DNA of 64,000 bases from Planobispora rosea (GTDB lineage: Bacteria; Actinomycetota; Actinomycetes; Streptosporangiales; Streptosporangiaceae), in NCBI RefSeq assembly GCF_014648175.1, contig NZ_BMQP01000010.1, positions 62,001-126,000 on the forward strand, given 5' to 3'. Made by a program: the position numbers and the translations under genes. The notes below the pieces were generated by a model that ran no database searches, was not told the DNA's origin, and saw only the letters and a program-made list of their open reading frames with translations. Numbering within the stretch: the stretch's first letter is position 1; each line of letters starts with the position of its first letter. Below, piece after piece: positions 27,356-35,132 of the stretch.

Positions 27356-28047
27356 CGGGCCTCCTTCACGTCCTCCCGCCCGGTCGCCCGCGTCTCCTCG
27401 TCCGCCTCCCCGGCCCGCTCCGCCGCAGAGGCCCCGTCGCCGCCGTCCCGTTCGCCGGCCGGAGCCCGCTCACCGTCCAGGGGCCCTTCCCCGGCCGGGA
27501 TCGGCTCGTCGGCCGGAGTCCGCTCGTCGGCGGACATCCGCTCGTCGAGGGGCATCGGCTCGTCGGCGGATTCCGCGGCCTGACCGGCGGCCTGTTCCGG
27601 CGCCGGGGAACCGGTGCCCGCCCACGCCTCCCCTGCCTCGACGAGGCCGTTCTCGGGCAGCTCGGCGGGCTCCCCCTCCGGGATCACGGGCTGGTGCCGG
27701 GTGACCGGGCCGTACGCCGGGCCGGCGAGCGCTTCCTGGCGGGCCTGGAGCTTCCCGGCGAGCAGCTCCGCCACCCGCTGCTCCAGAACCGCGATCCTGG
27801 TGTCACGCTCGCTCAGTGCGTTCGCGACCCGCTGCAGCGTCTCGTCCACGCTCTGCGTGTGATAGCCGACCAGGCTCACGGGGAGCTGCAGGGCCATGAA
27901 GTCCACGGCGCTGAGCTGTGCGGCGTCGGGCAGGGTCAGAGGGGGGACGTCGGGGGCGAACTCGGTCAGCTCCCCGCCCCTTCCCATGGCGACCGCCACC
28001 ACACCGGCGAGAATGGCGAGAGCGGCAAGGGCGAGTACGACCAGCAC
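27352..28047 (-). CDS. DivIVA-like membrane-anchored protein
   Basis: A 231-residue protein: N-terminal membrane helix (MLVVLALAALAILAGVVAVA), a short segment LPVSLVGYHTQSVDETLQRV matching the DivIVA N-terminal motif, a coiled coil (about 68-105, DTRIAVLEQRVAELLAGKLQ) and a long acidic, Glu/Ala/Pro-rich tail (about 120-231) with repeats of the type DER/ADEP. DivIVA-like proteins organise poles, septa or wall growth. The gene is coupled to tag by a 4-bp overlap, although no functional link is known. Localisation at the membrane is inferred. Confidence 0.8.
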   Translation of the reverse strand: MLVVLALAALAILAGVVAVAMGRGGELTEFAPDVPPLTLPDAAQLSAVDFMALQLPVSLVGYHTQSVDETLQRVANALSERDTRIAVLEQRVAELLAGKLQARQEALAGPAYGPVTRHQPVIPEGEPAELPENGLVEAGEAWAGTGSPAPEQAAGQAAESADEPMPLDERMSADERTPADEPIPAGEGPLDGERAPAGERDGGDGASAAERAGEADEETRATGREDVKEAR

Positions 28048-28087
28048 ACTACGAATCGTGCCACAACTCCTGGCTTAGGATCGCGCC

Positions 28088-28468
28088 ATGGTGGCTCTCA
28101 TGGTGATCGGACCGGACGACGACGGCGAACCCGGCTGGGTGGAGGCCCGTTCGACAACCGAGATCGAGCGGCTCGCCCAGGCCGGGCGCACCGTTCTCGT
28201 CACGCCCGCGAAGCTGGCCGGGGAGACTCCCGCGAAGCCGGCCGGGGAGGGCGGCGCGTCCGCGGAGCCCGGGAAGCCGGGAGAGCACGAAGAACCGGGA
28301 GAGCACGAAGAAGAGGCCGCGGAACTGGCCGCGGCCTCGATCTGCGCCTGGCTGGGCGCCCGTGTCTTCCGTACCGGCCGTCCCGACCAGGTACGGCTCG
28401 CGGTCGAGATGACCGAGTCCCTGGCCGGTCGCCGTCCCCCCGCACTGGCCCGTCGCGGCCTCGCCTGA
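28088..28468 (+). CDS. Conserved hypothetical protein with low-complexity insert
   Basis: A 126-residue protein with a conserved-looking start (MVALMVIGPDDDGEPGWVEA) and end (AASICAWLGARVFRTGR, VRLAVEMTESLAGRRPPALA), separated by an acidic Gly/Pro/Glu insert (about 42-78) containing the repeat GEHEEPGEHEEE. The C-terminal segment recalls the last strand and helix of a TIM-barrel such as dihydropteroate synthase, whose gene often lies here in actinobacteria, but it is too short for that enzyme. ATG 28088 is supported by TAGGAT 6 nt upstream. Divergent from the DivIVA-like gene. Confidence 0.65.
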   Translation: MVALMVIGPDDDGEPGWVEARSTTEIERLAQAGRTVLVTPAKLAGETPAKPAGEGGASAEPGKPGEHEEPGEHEEEAAELAAASICAWLGARVFRTGRPDQVRLAVEMTESLAGRRPPALARRGLA

Positions 28469-28499
28469 CCCGCTCGCCTGGCTCGCCGGCGCTGCCCGG

Positions 28500-29087
28500 T
28501 CACCCGGCCGAGGCCTCGCCCACCTCCTCCGGGGTGGGGCTCAGGTGCCGGGTCCTCTTCTCCAGGTGCTCGAACGCCTCCTCGACGGTGGTGGTCCAGG
28601 AGATCGCGTCGAAGACGTCCGGACGGGTGAAACCCGCCTCGTGCATGTTCCCGACCAGTTCCCGCAGCGGGGCGTACAGGCCCCACGGGTCCAGGACGAC
28701 CAGCGGCTTGTCGTGGAGTCCGAGCGTCCGGGTGGTCCAGATCTCGAAGAGTTCCTCCAGCGTGCCGATGCCGCCGGGCAGCACCAGGAAGGCCTCGGAG
28801 CGGGCGTCCATGACGCCCTTGCGCTCGCGCATGTCGGCGGTGACGATCAGCTCGTCCGAGTCCTCGTCGGCGACCTCGATGTCCACCAGGGCCTGCGGGA
28901 TCACTCCCACCGTGCGGGCGCCCGCGGCACGGGCGGCGCGGGCCACCGCGCCCATGCACGACACCCTGGCTCCTCCGCTGACCAGGGTGTGCCCACGCCG
29001 GGCGAGTTCGGTGCCCACCTCCTCGGCCAGCACCAGGTATTTGTCGTCAATCCTCTGACTCGATGCCAGGAATACGCAGATGAACAC
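28500..29087 (-). CDS. LOG-family (TIGR00730) Rossmann-fold protein, paralogue 1
   Basis: A 195-residue LOG-family protein with the defining PGGIGTLEELFEIWTTR (about 107-123) and an upstream LVSGGARVSCMGAVARAAR, the nucleotide-binding half of the fold. LOG enzymes hydrolyse cytokinin or nucleoside 5'-monophosphates to base and ribose 5-phosphate. The early GGG loop (usually SGGGxxGLMG) reads SGGARVSCMG, which is divergent, so substrate choice may differ. It follows paralogue 2 by 9 bp in one operon. Confidence 0.85.
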   Translation of the reverse strand: MFICVFLASSQRIDDKYLVLAEEVGTELARRGHTLVSGGARVSCMGAVARAARAAGARTVGVIPQALVDIEVADEDSDELIVTADMRERKGVMDARSEAFLVLPGGIGTLEELFEIWTTRTLGLHDKPLVVLDPWGLYAPLRELVGNMHEAGFTRPDVFDAISWTTTVEEAFEHLEKRTRHLSPTPEEVGEASAG

Positions 29088-29096
29088 AGACCAACC

Positions 29097-29891
29097 CTAT
29101 TGGGCGTCGGCGACCGTCCGCTGAACCGACTCCTCCTCGTCCTTGCGCTGACCGGACCTCCCCCGGTCCGCCTCGGCGATGATCCGTACGGCCTCGTCCG
29201 GGTCATCGGTGACGTGGATGAGATCCAGGTCCTCCGGGGAGATCTTCTTGGTGGCCGCGAGGGAGGACCTGATCCATTCGATCATCCCGCCCCAGAACTC
29301 GCTGCCCATCAGGACCACCGGGAAGGAGGTGACCTTCCGGGTCTGCACGAGCGTCAGCGCCTCGAACAGCTCGTCCAGCGTGCCGAAGCCGCCCGGCAGC
29401 GTGACGAACCCGCAGGAGTACTTCACGAACATGGTCTTGCGGACGAAGAAGTAGCGGAACTCGATGCCGAGGTCCACGTACTCGTTCATGTGCTGCTCGA
29501 AGGGGAGCTCGATGCCGAGCCCGACCGAGATGCCACCCGCCTCGGCGGCTCCCCTGTTGGCCGCCTCCATGCAGCCGGGACCCCCGCCGGTGATCACGGC
29601 GTATCCCGCCTCGGAGAGCTTCCTGCCCAGTTCCACCCCCAACCGGTACTCGGCCGAGTCCTGCGGGGTCCGGGCCGAGCCGAAGACGGTCACCGCCTGG
29701 GGGAGCTCGGCCAGCTGCCCGAAGCCCTCCACGAACTCGGCCTGGATGCGCAGCACCCGCCACGGGTCCATGTGGAGCCAGTCGGCCGGCCCTCGCCGAT
29801 CGAGAAGTCGCTGGTCGTAGGTTGAATCGGGGACGAAGTCGCCGCGGACCACGGCGGATCCCTGACGGCGTTCCGGGCGTGTTCTCTTCAT
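29097..29891 (-). CDS. LOG-family (TIGR00730) Rossmann-fold protein, paralogue 2
   Basis: A 264-residue LOG-family protein with the long N-terminal extension of the Rv1205-type group. Marks: VTVFGSARTP, VITGGGPGCMEAANRGA (about 100-116), the catalytic Arg in FRYFFVRKTMF, and LPGGFGTLDELFEALTL. ATG 29891 is chosen: a TAGCGT hexamer lies exactly 7 nt upstream (leaderless). The upstream gene dapE is 457 bp away across a repeat-rich gap. Probably a nucleotide phosphoribohydrolase; substrate unknown. Confidence 0.88.
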   Translation of the reverse strand: MKRTRPERRQGSAVVRGDFVPDSTYDQRLLDRRGPADWLHMDPWRVLRIQAEFVEGFGQLAELPQAVTVFGSARTPQDSAEYRLGVELGRKLSEAGYAVITGGGPGCMEAANRGAAEAGGISVGLGIELPFEQHMNEYVDLGIEFRYFFVRKTMFVKYSCGFVTLPGGFGTLDELFEALTLVQTRKVTSFPVVLMGSEFWGGMIEWIRSSLAATKKISPEDLDLIHVTDDPDEAVRIIAEADRGRSGQRKDEEESVQRTVADAQ

Positions 29892-30001
29892 GCCGATCAC
29901 GCTAGCGCCCCCTTGGAAAAAATCTTGAAAATTCCCTCTGAAAACACGGAACCGGATTTCGACGGGGCTGCGTCTAACTGCCGAGGGTGCTGCTCGGGAC
30001 T

Positions 30002-30051
30002 GAAAGTGGCTTTCCCCGCCAAATGGCCGGCGAGGAAAGCCACTTTCTTTT
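30002..30051 (+). terminator. Strong hairpin with T tract, plus-strand orientation
   Basis: GAAAGTGGCTTTCC (30002-30015) pairs perfectly with GGAAAGCCACTTTC (30034-30047), and the stem can extend inward with GCC/GGC. It is followed by TTTT (30048-30051), a classic intrinsic terminator on the plus strand. No annotated plus-strand gene ends here. On the minus strand it could still act for dapE, but then the T run is on the wrong side. Confidence 0.75.
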
Positions 30052-30080
30052 GTGCGGCATCCCTCCGGCGGTTCCGCCTC

Positions 30081-30335
30081 AGCGTCGCCATCGACCCGCG
30101 AGGAGGCGCCGGTGCGCTGGACCGAGGAGGACGTCGGAGCGCAGCGACGCAAGTCCGACGAGGGAAGGCACCGGTTACCAGCCCCCGAGCCGCGACGCCC
30201 AGCGTCGCCATCGACCCGCGAGGGGGCGCCGGTGCGCTGGACCGAGGAGGACGTCGGAGCGCAGCGACGCAAGTCCGACGAGGGAAGGCACCGGTTACCA
30301 GCCCCCGAGCCGCGACGCCCAGCGTCGCCATCGAC
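30081..30335. repeat. 120-bp direct repeat, two copies plus a fragment
   Basis: 30081-30200 and 30201-30320 are identical except at 30113/30233 (A versus G). A third copy begins at 30321 and breaks off after AGCGTCGCCATCGAC (30335), 12 bp before the dapE stop codon. The period is a multiple of three and of ten. Near each boundary GCGAC...GTCGC forms a small dyad. Confidence 0.95.
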
Positions 30336-30347
30336 ACAGCGTCGCGG

Positions 30348-31409
30348 TCAGCCCAGCCAGGCGAGCATGCGGCGCTCGCATTCGGCGATCTTCTCCAGGG
30401 ACACGAACTCACCGCGCTGGTGGGCCAGGTTCGGGTCACCGGGACCGTAGTTGACGGCGGGGATGCCGAGGCCGGCGAAGAGGGAGACGTCGGTCCAGCC
30501 GAGCTTGGCCCGCGGCACGCCGCCCACGGCCGTCACGAACGCGGCCGCCGCCGGGTGGGTCAGGCCGGGCCTCGCGGCCGGAGCCCCGTCCGTGAAGCGG
30601 ACCTCGAAGCCGTCGAACACCTCGCTCACGTGGTCCCGCGCCGCCTCCAGGGACAGGTCGGGGGCGAAGCGGTAGTTGACCGTCACCACGCACTCGTCGG
30701 GGATCACGTTGCCCGCGACCCCTCCGGCGACGCCCACCGCGTTCAGGCCCTCGTGGTACTCCAGCCCGTCGACCACCGGCATCCTCGCCTCGTAGCCCTC
30801 CAGGATCTCCAGCACCGGCCGGGCCGCGTGGATCGCGTTGACCCCGAGCCAGGAGCGGGCGCTGTGCGCCCGCCGGCCCCGGGTGACGACCTGCGCCCGG
30901 AGGGTGCCCTGGCAGCCGCCCTCGATCGTCCCGTCGGTGGGCTCCATGAGCACCGCGAAGTCCCCGGCGAGCCACTCGGGACGGTTCCGGCTGAGCCGGA
31001 GCAGCCCGTTGCGCTCGGCCTCGATCTCCTCGCAGTCGTAGAAGACGTAGGTCACGTCCCGGCTCGGCGCCTCCAGCGCGGCGGCCAGCTTCAGCGCGAC
31101 CGCGACGCCGCTCTTCATGTCCGAGGTGCCGCAGCCGTACAGCAGGTCGCCCTCGACCCGGCTGGGCAGGTTGTCCGCGACCGGGACGGTGTCGAGGTGC
31201 CCGGCGATCACCACCCGCTCGCCCCGGCCGAGGCGGGTGCGGGCCACGACCGAGTCGCCGTCGCGGTCCACGCTCAGGTGCGGCAGGGCCCGCAGCGCCT
31301 CCTCCACCGCGTCCGCGAGCGCCTTCTCCGCGCCGCTCACCGACTCGATGTCCACGATGCGCGCGGTGAGCGCCCCGACGTCCTGAGTGAGATCCAGCCG
31401 CGTACTCAT
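30348..31409 (-). CDS. dapE: Succinyl-diaminopimelate desuccinylase
   Basis: A 353-residue M20 metallo-hydrolase of the actinobacterial DapE type. Metal ligands are visible: VVIAGHLDTVP (His and catalytic Asp, about 68-76), GCGTSDMKSG (Asp about 93-96), FYDCEEIEAERNG (catalytic Glu pair, about 122-130) and the late NLAHQRGEF (His). It makes LL-diaminopimelate in lysine and peptidoglycan synthesis; dapC lies 1.8 kb away. ATG 31409 is chosen because TAGGGT lies 7 nt upstream; an in-frame start 36 codons earlier has no similarity. Confidence 0.93.
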   Translation of the reverse strand: MSTRLDLTQDVGALTARIVDIESVSGAEKALADAVEEALRALPHLSVDRDGDSVVARTRLGRGERVVIAGHLDTVPVADNLPSRVEGDLLYGCGTSDMKSGVAVALKLAAALEAPSRDVTYVFYDCEEIEAERNGLLRLSRNRPEWLAGDFAVLMEPTDGTIEGGCQGTLRAQVVTRGRRAHSARSWLGVNAIHAARPVLEILEGYEARMPVVDGLEYHEGLNAVGVAGGVAGNVIPDECVVTVNYRFAPDLSLEAARDHVSEVFDGFEVRFTDGAPAARPGLTHPAAAAFVTAVGGVPRAKLGWTDVSLFAGLGIPAVNYGPGDPNLAHQRGEFVSLEKIAECERRMLAWLG

Positions 31410-31531
31410 GCCAGCGACCCTATCGCCGCCGCTGTGCGCGCGCTCCCCGCGATCTCCGCGCTCCCTGCCGGTACGGCTTACCCGAACTCCACGAGCCGCG
31501 CGACGGCCGGGGGGCATGTAGGTTCTTCACC

Positions 31532-32368
31532 GTGCAGCGGCGGCTTTCCAGAGGTGTCATCACGATCATCGTGATCGTGACCGTGCTCGCGGTGGCCATC
31601 ACCGCGGGCGTCTTCGTGCTGATCAACCGGTTCACCACGCTGACCGAGGCGACCGAGGGCTGCACGATCACCACCCCGGACGGGACCCTGGAGCTGGAGA
31701 TCGAGCAGGCCCAGGTGGCCGCCGCGATCGCCGGGGTGGCGCACCGCCGCAAGCTGCCCGAGCGGGCCGTCGTGATCGCCTACGCCACGGGCATCCAGGA
31801 GTCGAAGCTGCTGAACCTCGAATTCGGCGACCGCGACTCGCTCGGGGTGTTCCAGCAGCGTCCCTCGCAGGGGTGGGGCACGCCGGAGCAGTTGCTCGAC
31901 CCGGTCTACGCCTCCGGCAAGTTCTTCACCGCGCTGGTCAAGGTGAAGAACTACCGGAAGATCCCGCTGCACGAGGCGGCCCAGGAGGTGCAGCGCTCGG
32001 CTGACGGCTCGCTGTACGCCCAGCACGAGGAGAACGCGAAGATCCTGGCTGCGGCGTTCACCGGCCGGGTGCCCCGCGCGGTGCACTGCTGGTTCTCTCC
32101 CGAGGGCGACGAGGAGACCCCCGCGCCCGCCCCCTCCCCGGACGAGGCCAGGCGGGAGCTGGCCCGCACGCTCGGCGCCGGGACCACCCTGGACGTCTCC
32201 TCCCGCAAGCGCGGCTGGCTGATCGCCACCTGGTCGCTGGCCCACGCCCAGAAGTACGGCCTGCGCCGGATCCGGTACGACGGGCACGCGTGGAACGTGA
32301 CAGCGGGTGAGGAGAACGCCTGGCAGGCCGACGCCGGAGCCTCCCGGGAAAGGGTCCAGATCTCCTGA
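31532..32368 (+). CDS. Membrane-anchored lysozyme-like protein of unknown activity
   Basis: A 278-residue protein: N-terminal membrane helix (about 9-31, VITIIVIVTVLAVAITAGVF), then an extracytoplasmic helical domain with IAYATGIQESKLLNLEFGD and SLGVFQQRPSQGWGTPEQLL (about 86-122). This resembles the lysozyme/transglycosylase pattern of a Glu in ES, then GxFQ. The C-terminal domain (about 205-278) has RGWLIATWSLAHAQKYGLRRIRYDG. Relatives are common in actinomycetes without an assigned role. GTG 31532 is supported by TAGGTT 7 nt upstream. Divergent from dapE. Confidence 0.78.
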   Translation: MQRRLSRGVITIIVIVTVLAVAITAGVFVLINRFTTLTEATEGCTITTPDGTLELEIEQAQVAAAIAGVAHRRKLPERAVVIAYATGIQESKLLNLEFGDRDSLGVFQQRPSQGWGTPEQLLDPVYASGKFFTALVKVKNYRKIPLHEAAQEVQRSADGSLYAQHEENAKILAAAFTGRVPRAVHCWFSPEGDEETPAPAPSPDEARRELARTLGAGTTLDVSSRKRGWLIATWSLAHAQKYGLRRIRYDGHAWNVTAGEENAWQADAGASRERVQIS

Positions 32369-32387
32369 CCGCCCGGTCCCTCAGGTC

Positions 32388-32506
32388 TTCTCCCCGCTCA
32401 CGCCTTCTCCCCGCTCACGCCTTCTCCCCGCTCACGCCTTCTCCCCGCTCACGCCTTCTCCCCGCTCACGCCTTCTTCCCGATCAGACCTTCTTCCCGAT
32501 CATGAT
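32388..32506. repeat. 17-bp tandem array at the 3' end of the DUF4178 gene
   Basis: Five perfect copies of TTCTCCCCGCTCACGCC (32388-32472) are followed by two degenerate copies (32473-32489, 32490-32506). The degenerate copies contain the last codons and stop of the minus-strand DUF4178 gene (stop at 32483-32485), so the array appears to have grown from the gene end. It also lies 20 bp after the stop of the convergent gene. Confidence 0.95.
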
Positions 32507-33160
32507 CGAGCCCGGGGGCAGCGGCTGGGCGTAGGCGGAGGCCCACGGCTCGCCCTGGATCCGCTCGAAGGAGAGCAGGCGGCCGTCGGTCGCGCGGTAG
32601 TCGGCGAAGTCGAGCAGTCCGCGCTCCGGCGTCCCGGTGAAGCCCTCGGAGCGGAAGGCCGCGGTGCCCCGCTCCCCCGGGAAGAACTCCACCCCCTCCA
32701 CGATGATCATCGTCTTGGCGGGAACCATCCCCTGGGTGGGGACCGGCGTCCACAGCAGCACCTCGAGATGGGGCGCGTCGTCCGGGGTGAGGCCGGCTCT
32801 CGTCTCGACCGAGAGCCAGCGGTGGCGGCGGCTGCCGTCGTCCAGCAGGTACTCGGTCCACTGGACTCCCTGACACGACAGATACAGCGCGCCGAGGACA
32901 CGGCTGCGCGCCCCCTGGCACTCGATGGTGTCGCCCACCTTGATCGTGCGCGGGTCGGGATAGTCGATGCCGACGTGGCCCGTGTCGGGCAGGGGAGGAA
33001 GCGGCGACGGCCGCTCGGCCTCGGCGGGTAGGGGGGTCTCGCCGGAAGACTCGGCCACGGACGTCTTGCGGTCCTGGCGCGTGGTCGCGTAGAACGCGCC
33101 AAGCAGCAGAATCGCGGTGATCGCACTCAGTCCGAGTATCACGGCGACCGCAGGGGTCAT
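32483..33160 (-). CDS. DUF4178-domain membrane protein
   Basis: A 225-residue protein with one N-terminal membrane helix (about 4-24, AVAVILGLSAITAILLLGAF), a Pro/Glu linker, and a DUF4178 domain (about 70-215): DPRTIKVGDTIECQG, SCQGVQWTEYLLDDGSRRHRWLSVE, LLW, and GTPERGLLDFADYRA with RLLSFERIQGEPWASA. Function of the domain is unknown; such genes often occur near stress or polyamine genes in actinomycetes. It starts 11 bp downstream of dapC's stop, so it may be read from the same transcript. Confidence 0.82.
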   Translation of the reverse strand: MTPAVAVILGLSAITAILLLGAFYATTRQDRKTSVAESSGETPLPAEAERPSPLPPLPDTGHVGIDYPDPRTIKVGDTIECQGARSRVLGALYLSCQGVQWTEYLLDDGSRRHRWLSVETRAGLTPDDAPHLEVLLWTPVPTQGMVPAKTMIIVEGVEFFPGERGTAAFRSEGFTGTPERGLLDFADYRATDGRLLSFERIQGEPWASAYAQPLPPGSIMIGKKV

Positions 33161-33171
33161 GCCGCGGGATC

Positions 33172-34251
33172 CTACTGGAGGCGGCGCACCGCCGCATCGA
33201 CACGTTCGTCACTGGCCGTGAGGGCGACGCGGACATGCCGGTTCCCGGCCTCGCCGTAGAAGTCGCCGGGCGCGACGAGGATGCCCTTCTCCGCCAGGGC
33301 GCGCACCTGGTCCCAGCAGCTCTCGCCGTTGGACGCCCACAGGTACAGGCCCGCGGTGGAGTGCTCGATCCGCCAGCCGGCCGCCTCCAGGGCCGGGCGG
33401 AGCGCCGCCCGGCGCGCGGCGTAGCGGCCCCGCTGCTCGTCGGCGTGCGCGTCGTCGTCCAGCGCCACGGCCATCGCCGCCTGGACCGGGGCAGGCACGA
33501 TCATCCCCGCGTGCTTGCGGACCTCCAGCAGCCTCCGGATCAGCGCGGGATCCCCGGCAGCGAACCCCGCCCGGTATCCCGCCAGGTTGGAGCGCTTGGA
33601 GAGCGAGTGCACCGCGAGCAGCCCCTCGTGCGAACCGCCGCACACGTCCGGGTGCAGGATCGAGATCGGCTGCTCCTCCCAGCCCAGCTCGATGTAGCAC
33701 TCGTCGGAGGCCACGATCGCGCCGCGCTCGCGCGCCCAGGAGACGACCTTGCGCAGGTGCTCGGCGGGCAGGACCCGGCCGGTCGGGTTGGACGGGGAGT
33801 TCACCCAGACCAGCGGCACCCGCTCGGGGCCGAGCGCGAGCAGCCCGTCGGTGGCGTACGGCTCCGCGCCCGCCAGGCGCGCGCCCACGTCATAGGTGGG
33901 GTAGGCCAGCTCCGGGAAGATCACCCGCTGGCCGGGGCCGATGCCCAGCAGCGTGGGGAGCCAGGCCACGAACTCCTTGGAGCCGATCAGCGGCAGCACG
34001 GCCGCCTGGTCGAGGACGACCCCGTGCCTGCGCCGGAACCACCCGGCGGCGGCGGTGCGCAGCCGTTCGGTGCCGTAGGTCAGCGGGTAGCCGGGGCTGT
34101 CGGAGGCGTCGGCCAGCGCCCGCCGTACGACGTCGGGCACCGGGTCGACGGGGGTGCCCACCGACAGGTCGACGATCCCGCCGCCGTGCGCCTGCGCCAT
34201 CTCCTTGTACGGCGCGAGCCGATCCCACGGAAAGTCCGGCAGCCCGATCAC
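33172..34251 (-). CDS. dapC: Succinyldiaminopimelate transaminase
   Basis: A 359-residue class I/II PLP aminotransferase. Marks: LPDFPWDRLAPYKE, DLSVGTPVDPVP (substrate region), NSPSNPTGRVL (about 158-168), ASDECYIELGW and the PLP lysine in HSLSKRSNLAGYRAGF (about 222-237), then a C-terminal Arg for the carboxylate (HVRVALTAS). It resembles the mycobacterial Rv1178 enzyme, which lies next to fdxC as here. GTG 34251 (GGGAGA 5-8 nt upstream) is preferred over a start 32 codons earlier that would run through the hairpin region. Confidence 0.9.
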   Translation of the reverse strand: MIGLPDFPWDRLAPYKEMAQAHGGGIVDLSVGTPVDPVPDVVRRALADASDSPGYPLTYGTERLRTAAAGWFRRRHGVVLDQAAVLPLIGSKEFVAWLPTLLGIGPGQRVIFPELAYPTYDVGARLAGAEPYATDGLLALGPERVPLVWVNSPSNPTGRVLPAEHLRKVVSWARERGAIVASDECYIELGWEEQPISILHPDVCGGSHEGLLAVHSLSKRSNLAGYRAGFAAGDPALIRRLLEVRKHAGMIVPAPVQAAMAVALDDDAHADEQRGRYAARRAALRPALEAAGWRIEHSTAGLYLWASNGESCWDQVRALAEKGILVAPGDFYGEAGNRHVRVALTASDERVDAAVRRLQ

Positions 34252-34313
34252 AGTTCTCCCAGCCAGGCATGCCCCGCCCAGGGGGAGCGGGGAAGGTCGT
34301 CGACGAAGCCTCC

Positions 34314-34347
34314 GTGAACGGGACGGCGCGGCGGCCGTCCCGTTCAC
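34314..34347. terminator. 14-bp perfect stem between fdxA and dapC
   Basis: GTGAACGGGACGGC (34314-34327) pairs with GCCGTCCCGTTCAC (34334-34347), loop GCGCGG. It lies between fdxA and dapC on the same strand, so it likely limits read-through. Confidence 0.7.
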
Positions 34348-34363
34348 GTCGGCGTTGGGTGTG

Positions 34364-34399
34364 CCCGCCGGGCCCTCGCCTCGGCGAGGACCCGGCGGG
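34364..34399 (-). terminator. 17-bp stem directly after fdxA
   Basis: CCCGCCGGGCCCTCGCC (34364-34380) pairs with GGCGAGGACCCGGCGGG (34383-34399) with one mismatch and a 2-nt apex that must open. It begins 8 bp after the fdxA stop and forms a tandem pair with the hairpin at 34314. Confidence 0.75.
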
Positions 34400-34407
34400 A
34401 CGGGCCT

Positions 34408-34734
34408 CTAGTGGTCCTCGGCCTGCGGGGGCAGGGCCGCGACGATCGGGTGGTCCTTCTCGATCTTGCCGACCTTGGAGGCGCCGCCGGGCGAGCCCAG
34501 GTCCTCGAAGAAGTCGACGTTGGCCTTGTAGAAGTCCTTCCACTGCTCGGGAAGGTCGTCCTCGTAGAAGATCGCCTCAACGGGGCAGACGGGTTCGCAC
34601 GCGCCGCAGTCCACGCACTCGTCGGGGTGGATGTAGAGCATGCGCTCGCCCTCGTAGATGCAATCGACGGGGCACTCCTCGATGCACGCCTTGTCCAGGA
34701 CGTCCACGCAAGGCTGCGCGATGACGTAGGTCAC
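34408..34734 (-). CDS. fdxA: Ferredoxin, 7Fe type
   Basis: A 108-residue ferredoxin of the FdxA/FdxC type: [21 protein letters not shown] binds the [3Fe-4S] cluster plus one ligand of the other, and [12 protein letters not shown] binds the [4Fe-4S] cluster. The C-terminal helix ([20 protein letters not shown]) is the long tail of this group. It is a low-potential electron carrier. GTG 34734 is chosen because AAGGAG lies 6 nt upstream and similarity starts VTYVIAQP; an in-frame extension adds Lys/Glu-rich residues only. Confidence 0.93.
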   Translation of the reverse strand: MTYVIAQPCVDVLDKACIEECPVDCIYEGERMLYIHPDECVDCGACEPVCPVEAIFYEDDLPEQWKDFYKANVDFFEDLGSPGGASKVGKIEKDHPIVAALPPQAEDH

Positions 34735-34843
34735 CTCGGGCTCCTTCTTCTTTACGCACCTAGGCACGACTTCGACCGCGGGTTGCTACGCCCTAGTATT
34801 GCCGTGCCCGCCACTTCTCTGAAACGCGAGGGGGTCCTCTACG

Positions 34844-35068
34844 GTGTCTCCCGCCTTCGGAGCTCGGCTGAGTATCACCATAACCCCTGCTGACGTGGGG
34901 AAAAGGGTGACGACCCGGCGACGGGTCCCCGAGGGGTTCCGCGACGCCGTGGGCGAGCTGGAGTTCTGGCGGGACGGCGTGCTGGGCGTGCGCAAGCGCG
35001 ACGGGACCCTCGTCGAGATCCCCGAGGAGTCGCTCGCCGCGGCCAAGGTGGTCGCAGGCGGGGCGTAA
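34844..35068 (+). CDS. Small SH3-like protein (half of a GNAT-associated domain)
   Basis: A 74-residue protein: ITPADVGKRVTTRRRVPEGF, VGELEFWRDGVLGVRKRDGT, VEIPEESLAAAKVV. This is the small beta-barrel that in many actinobacteria forms the N-terminal part of a GNAT acetyltransferase; here it stops after the barrel and no acetyltransferase domain follows in any frame. It could be a stand-alone domain or the remnant of a truncated gene. GTG start at 34844, divergent from fdxA by about 110 bp. Confidence 0.7.
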   Translation: MSPAFGARLSITITPADVGKRVTTRRRVPEGFRDAVGELEFWRDGVLGVRKRDGTLVEIPEESLAAAKVVAGGA

Positions 35069-35132
35069 GCCGTTCACCAAGAAAGCTCGCGCCTCCTCGA
35101 CCCCGTCGGCCGCCGCCATAAGTATCCGGCAC

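Larger units (their letters stand above)
29892..30347. other. Repeat-rich gap between dapE and the LOG genes
   Basis: 456 bp without a convincing gene. From left to right it holds the LOG promoter region, an unusually AT-rich stretch (about 29910-29960), a strong hairpin with a T run (30002-30051) and a 120-bp direct repeat pair (30081-30320) plus a fragment. Open frames across it are repeats of the same 40 codons and do not look like a protein. Confidence 0.7.

Noticed and set aside
29897..30439. Open frames through the 120-bp repeats that could code a repeat protein.
   Set aside because: All frames stay open because the unit is a multiple of three and GC-rich. No start, ribosome site or family feature is seen.
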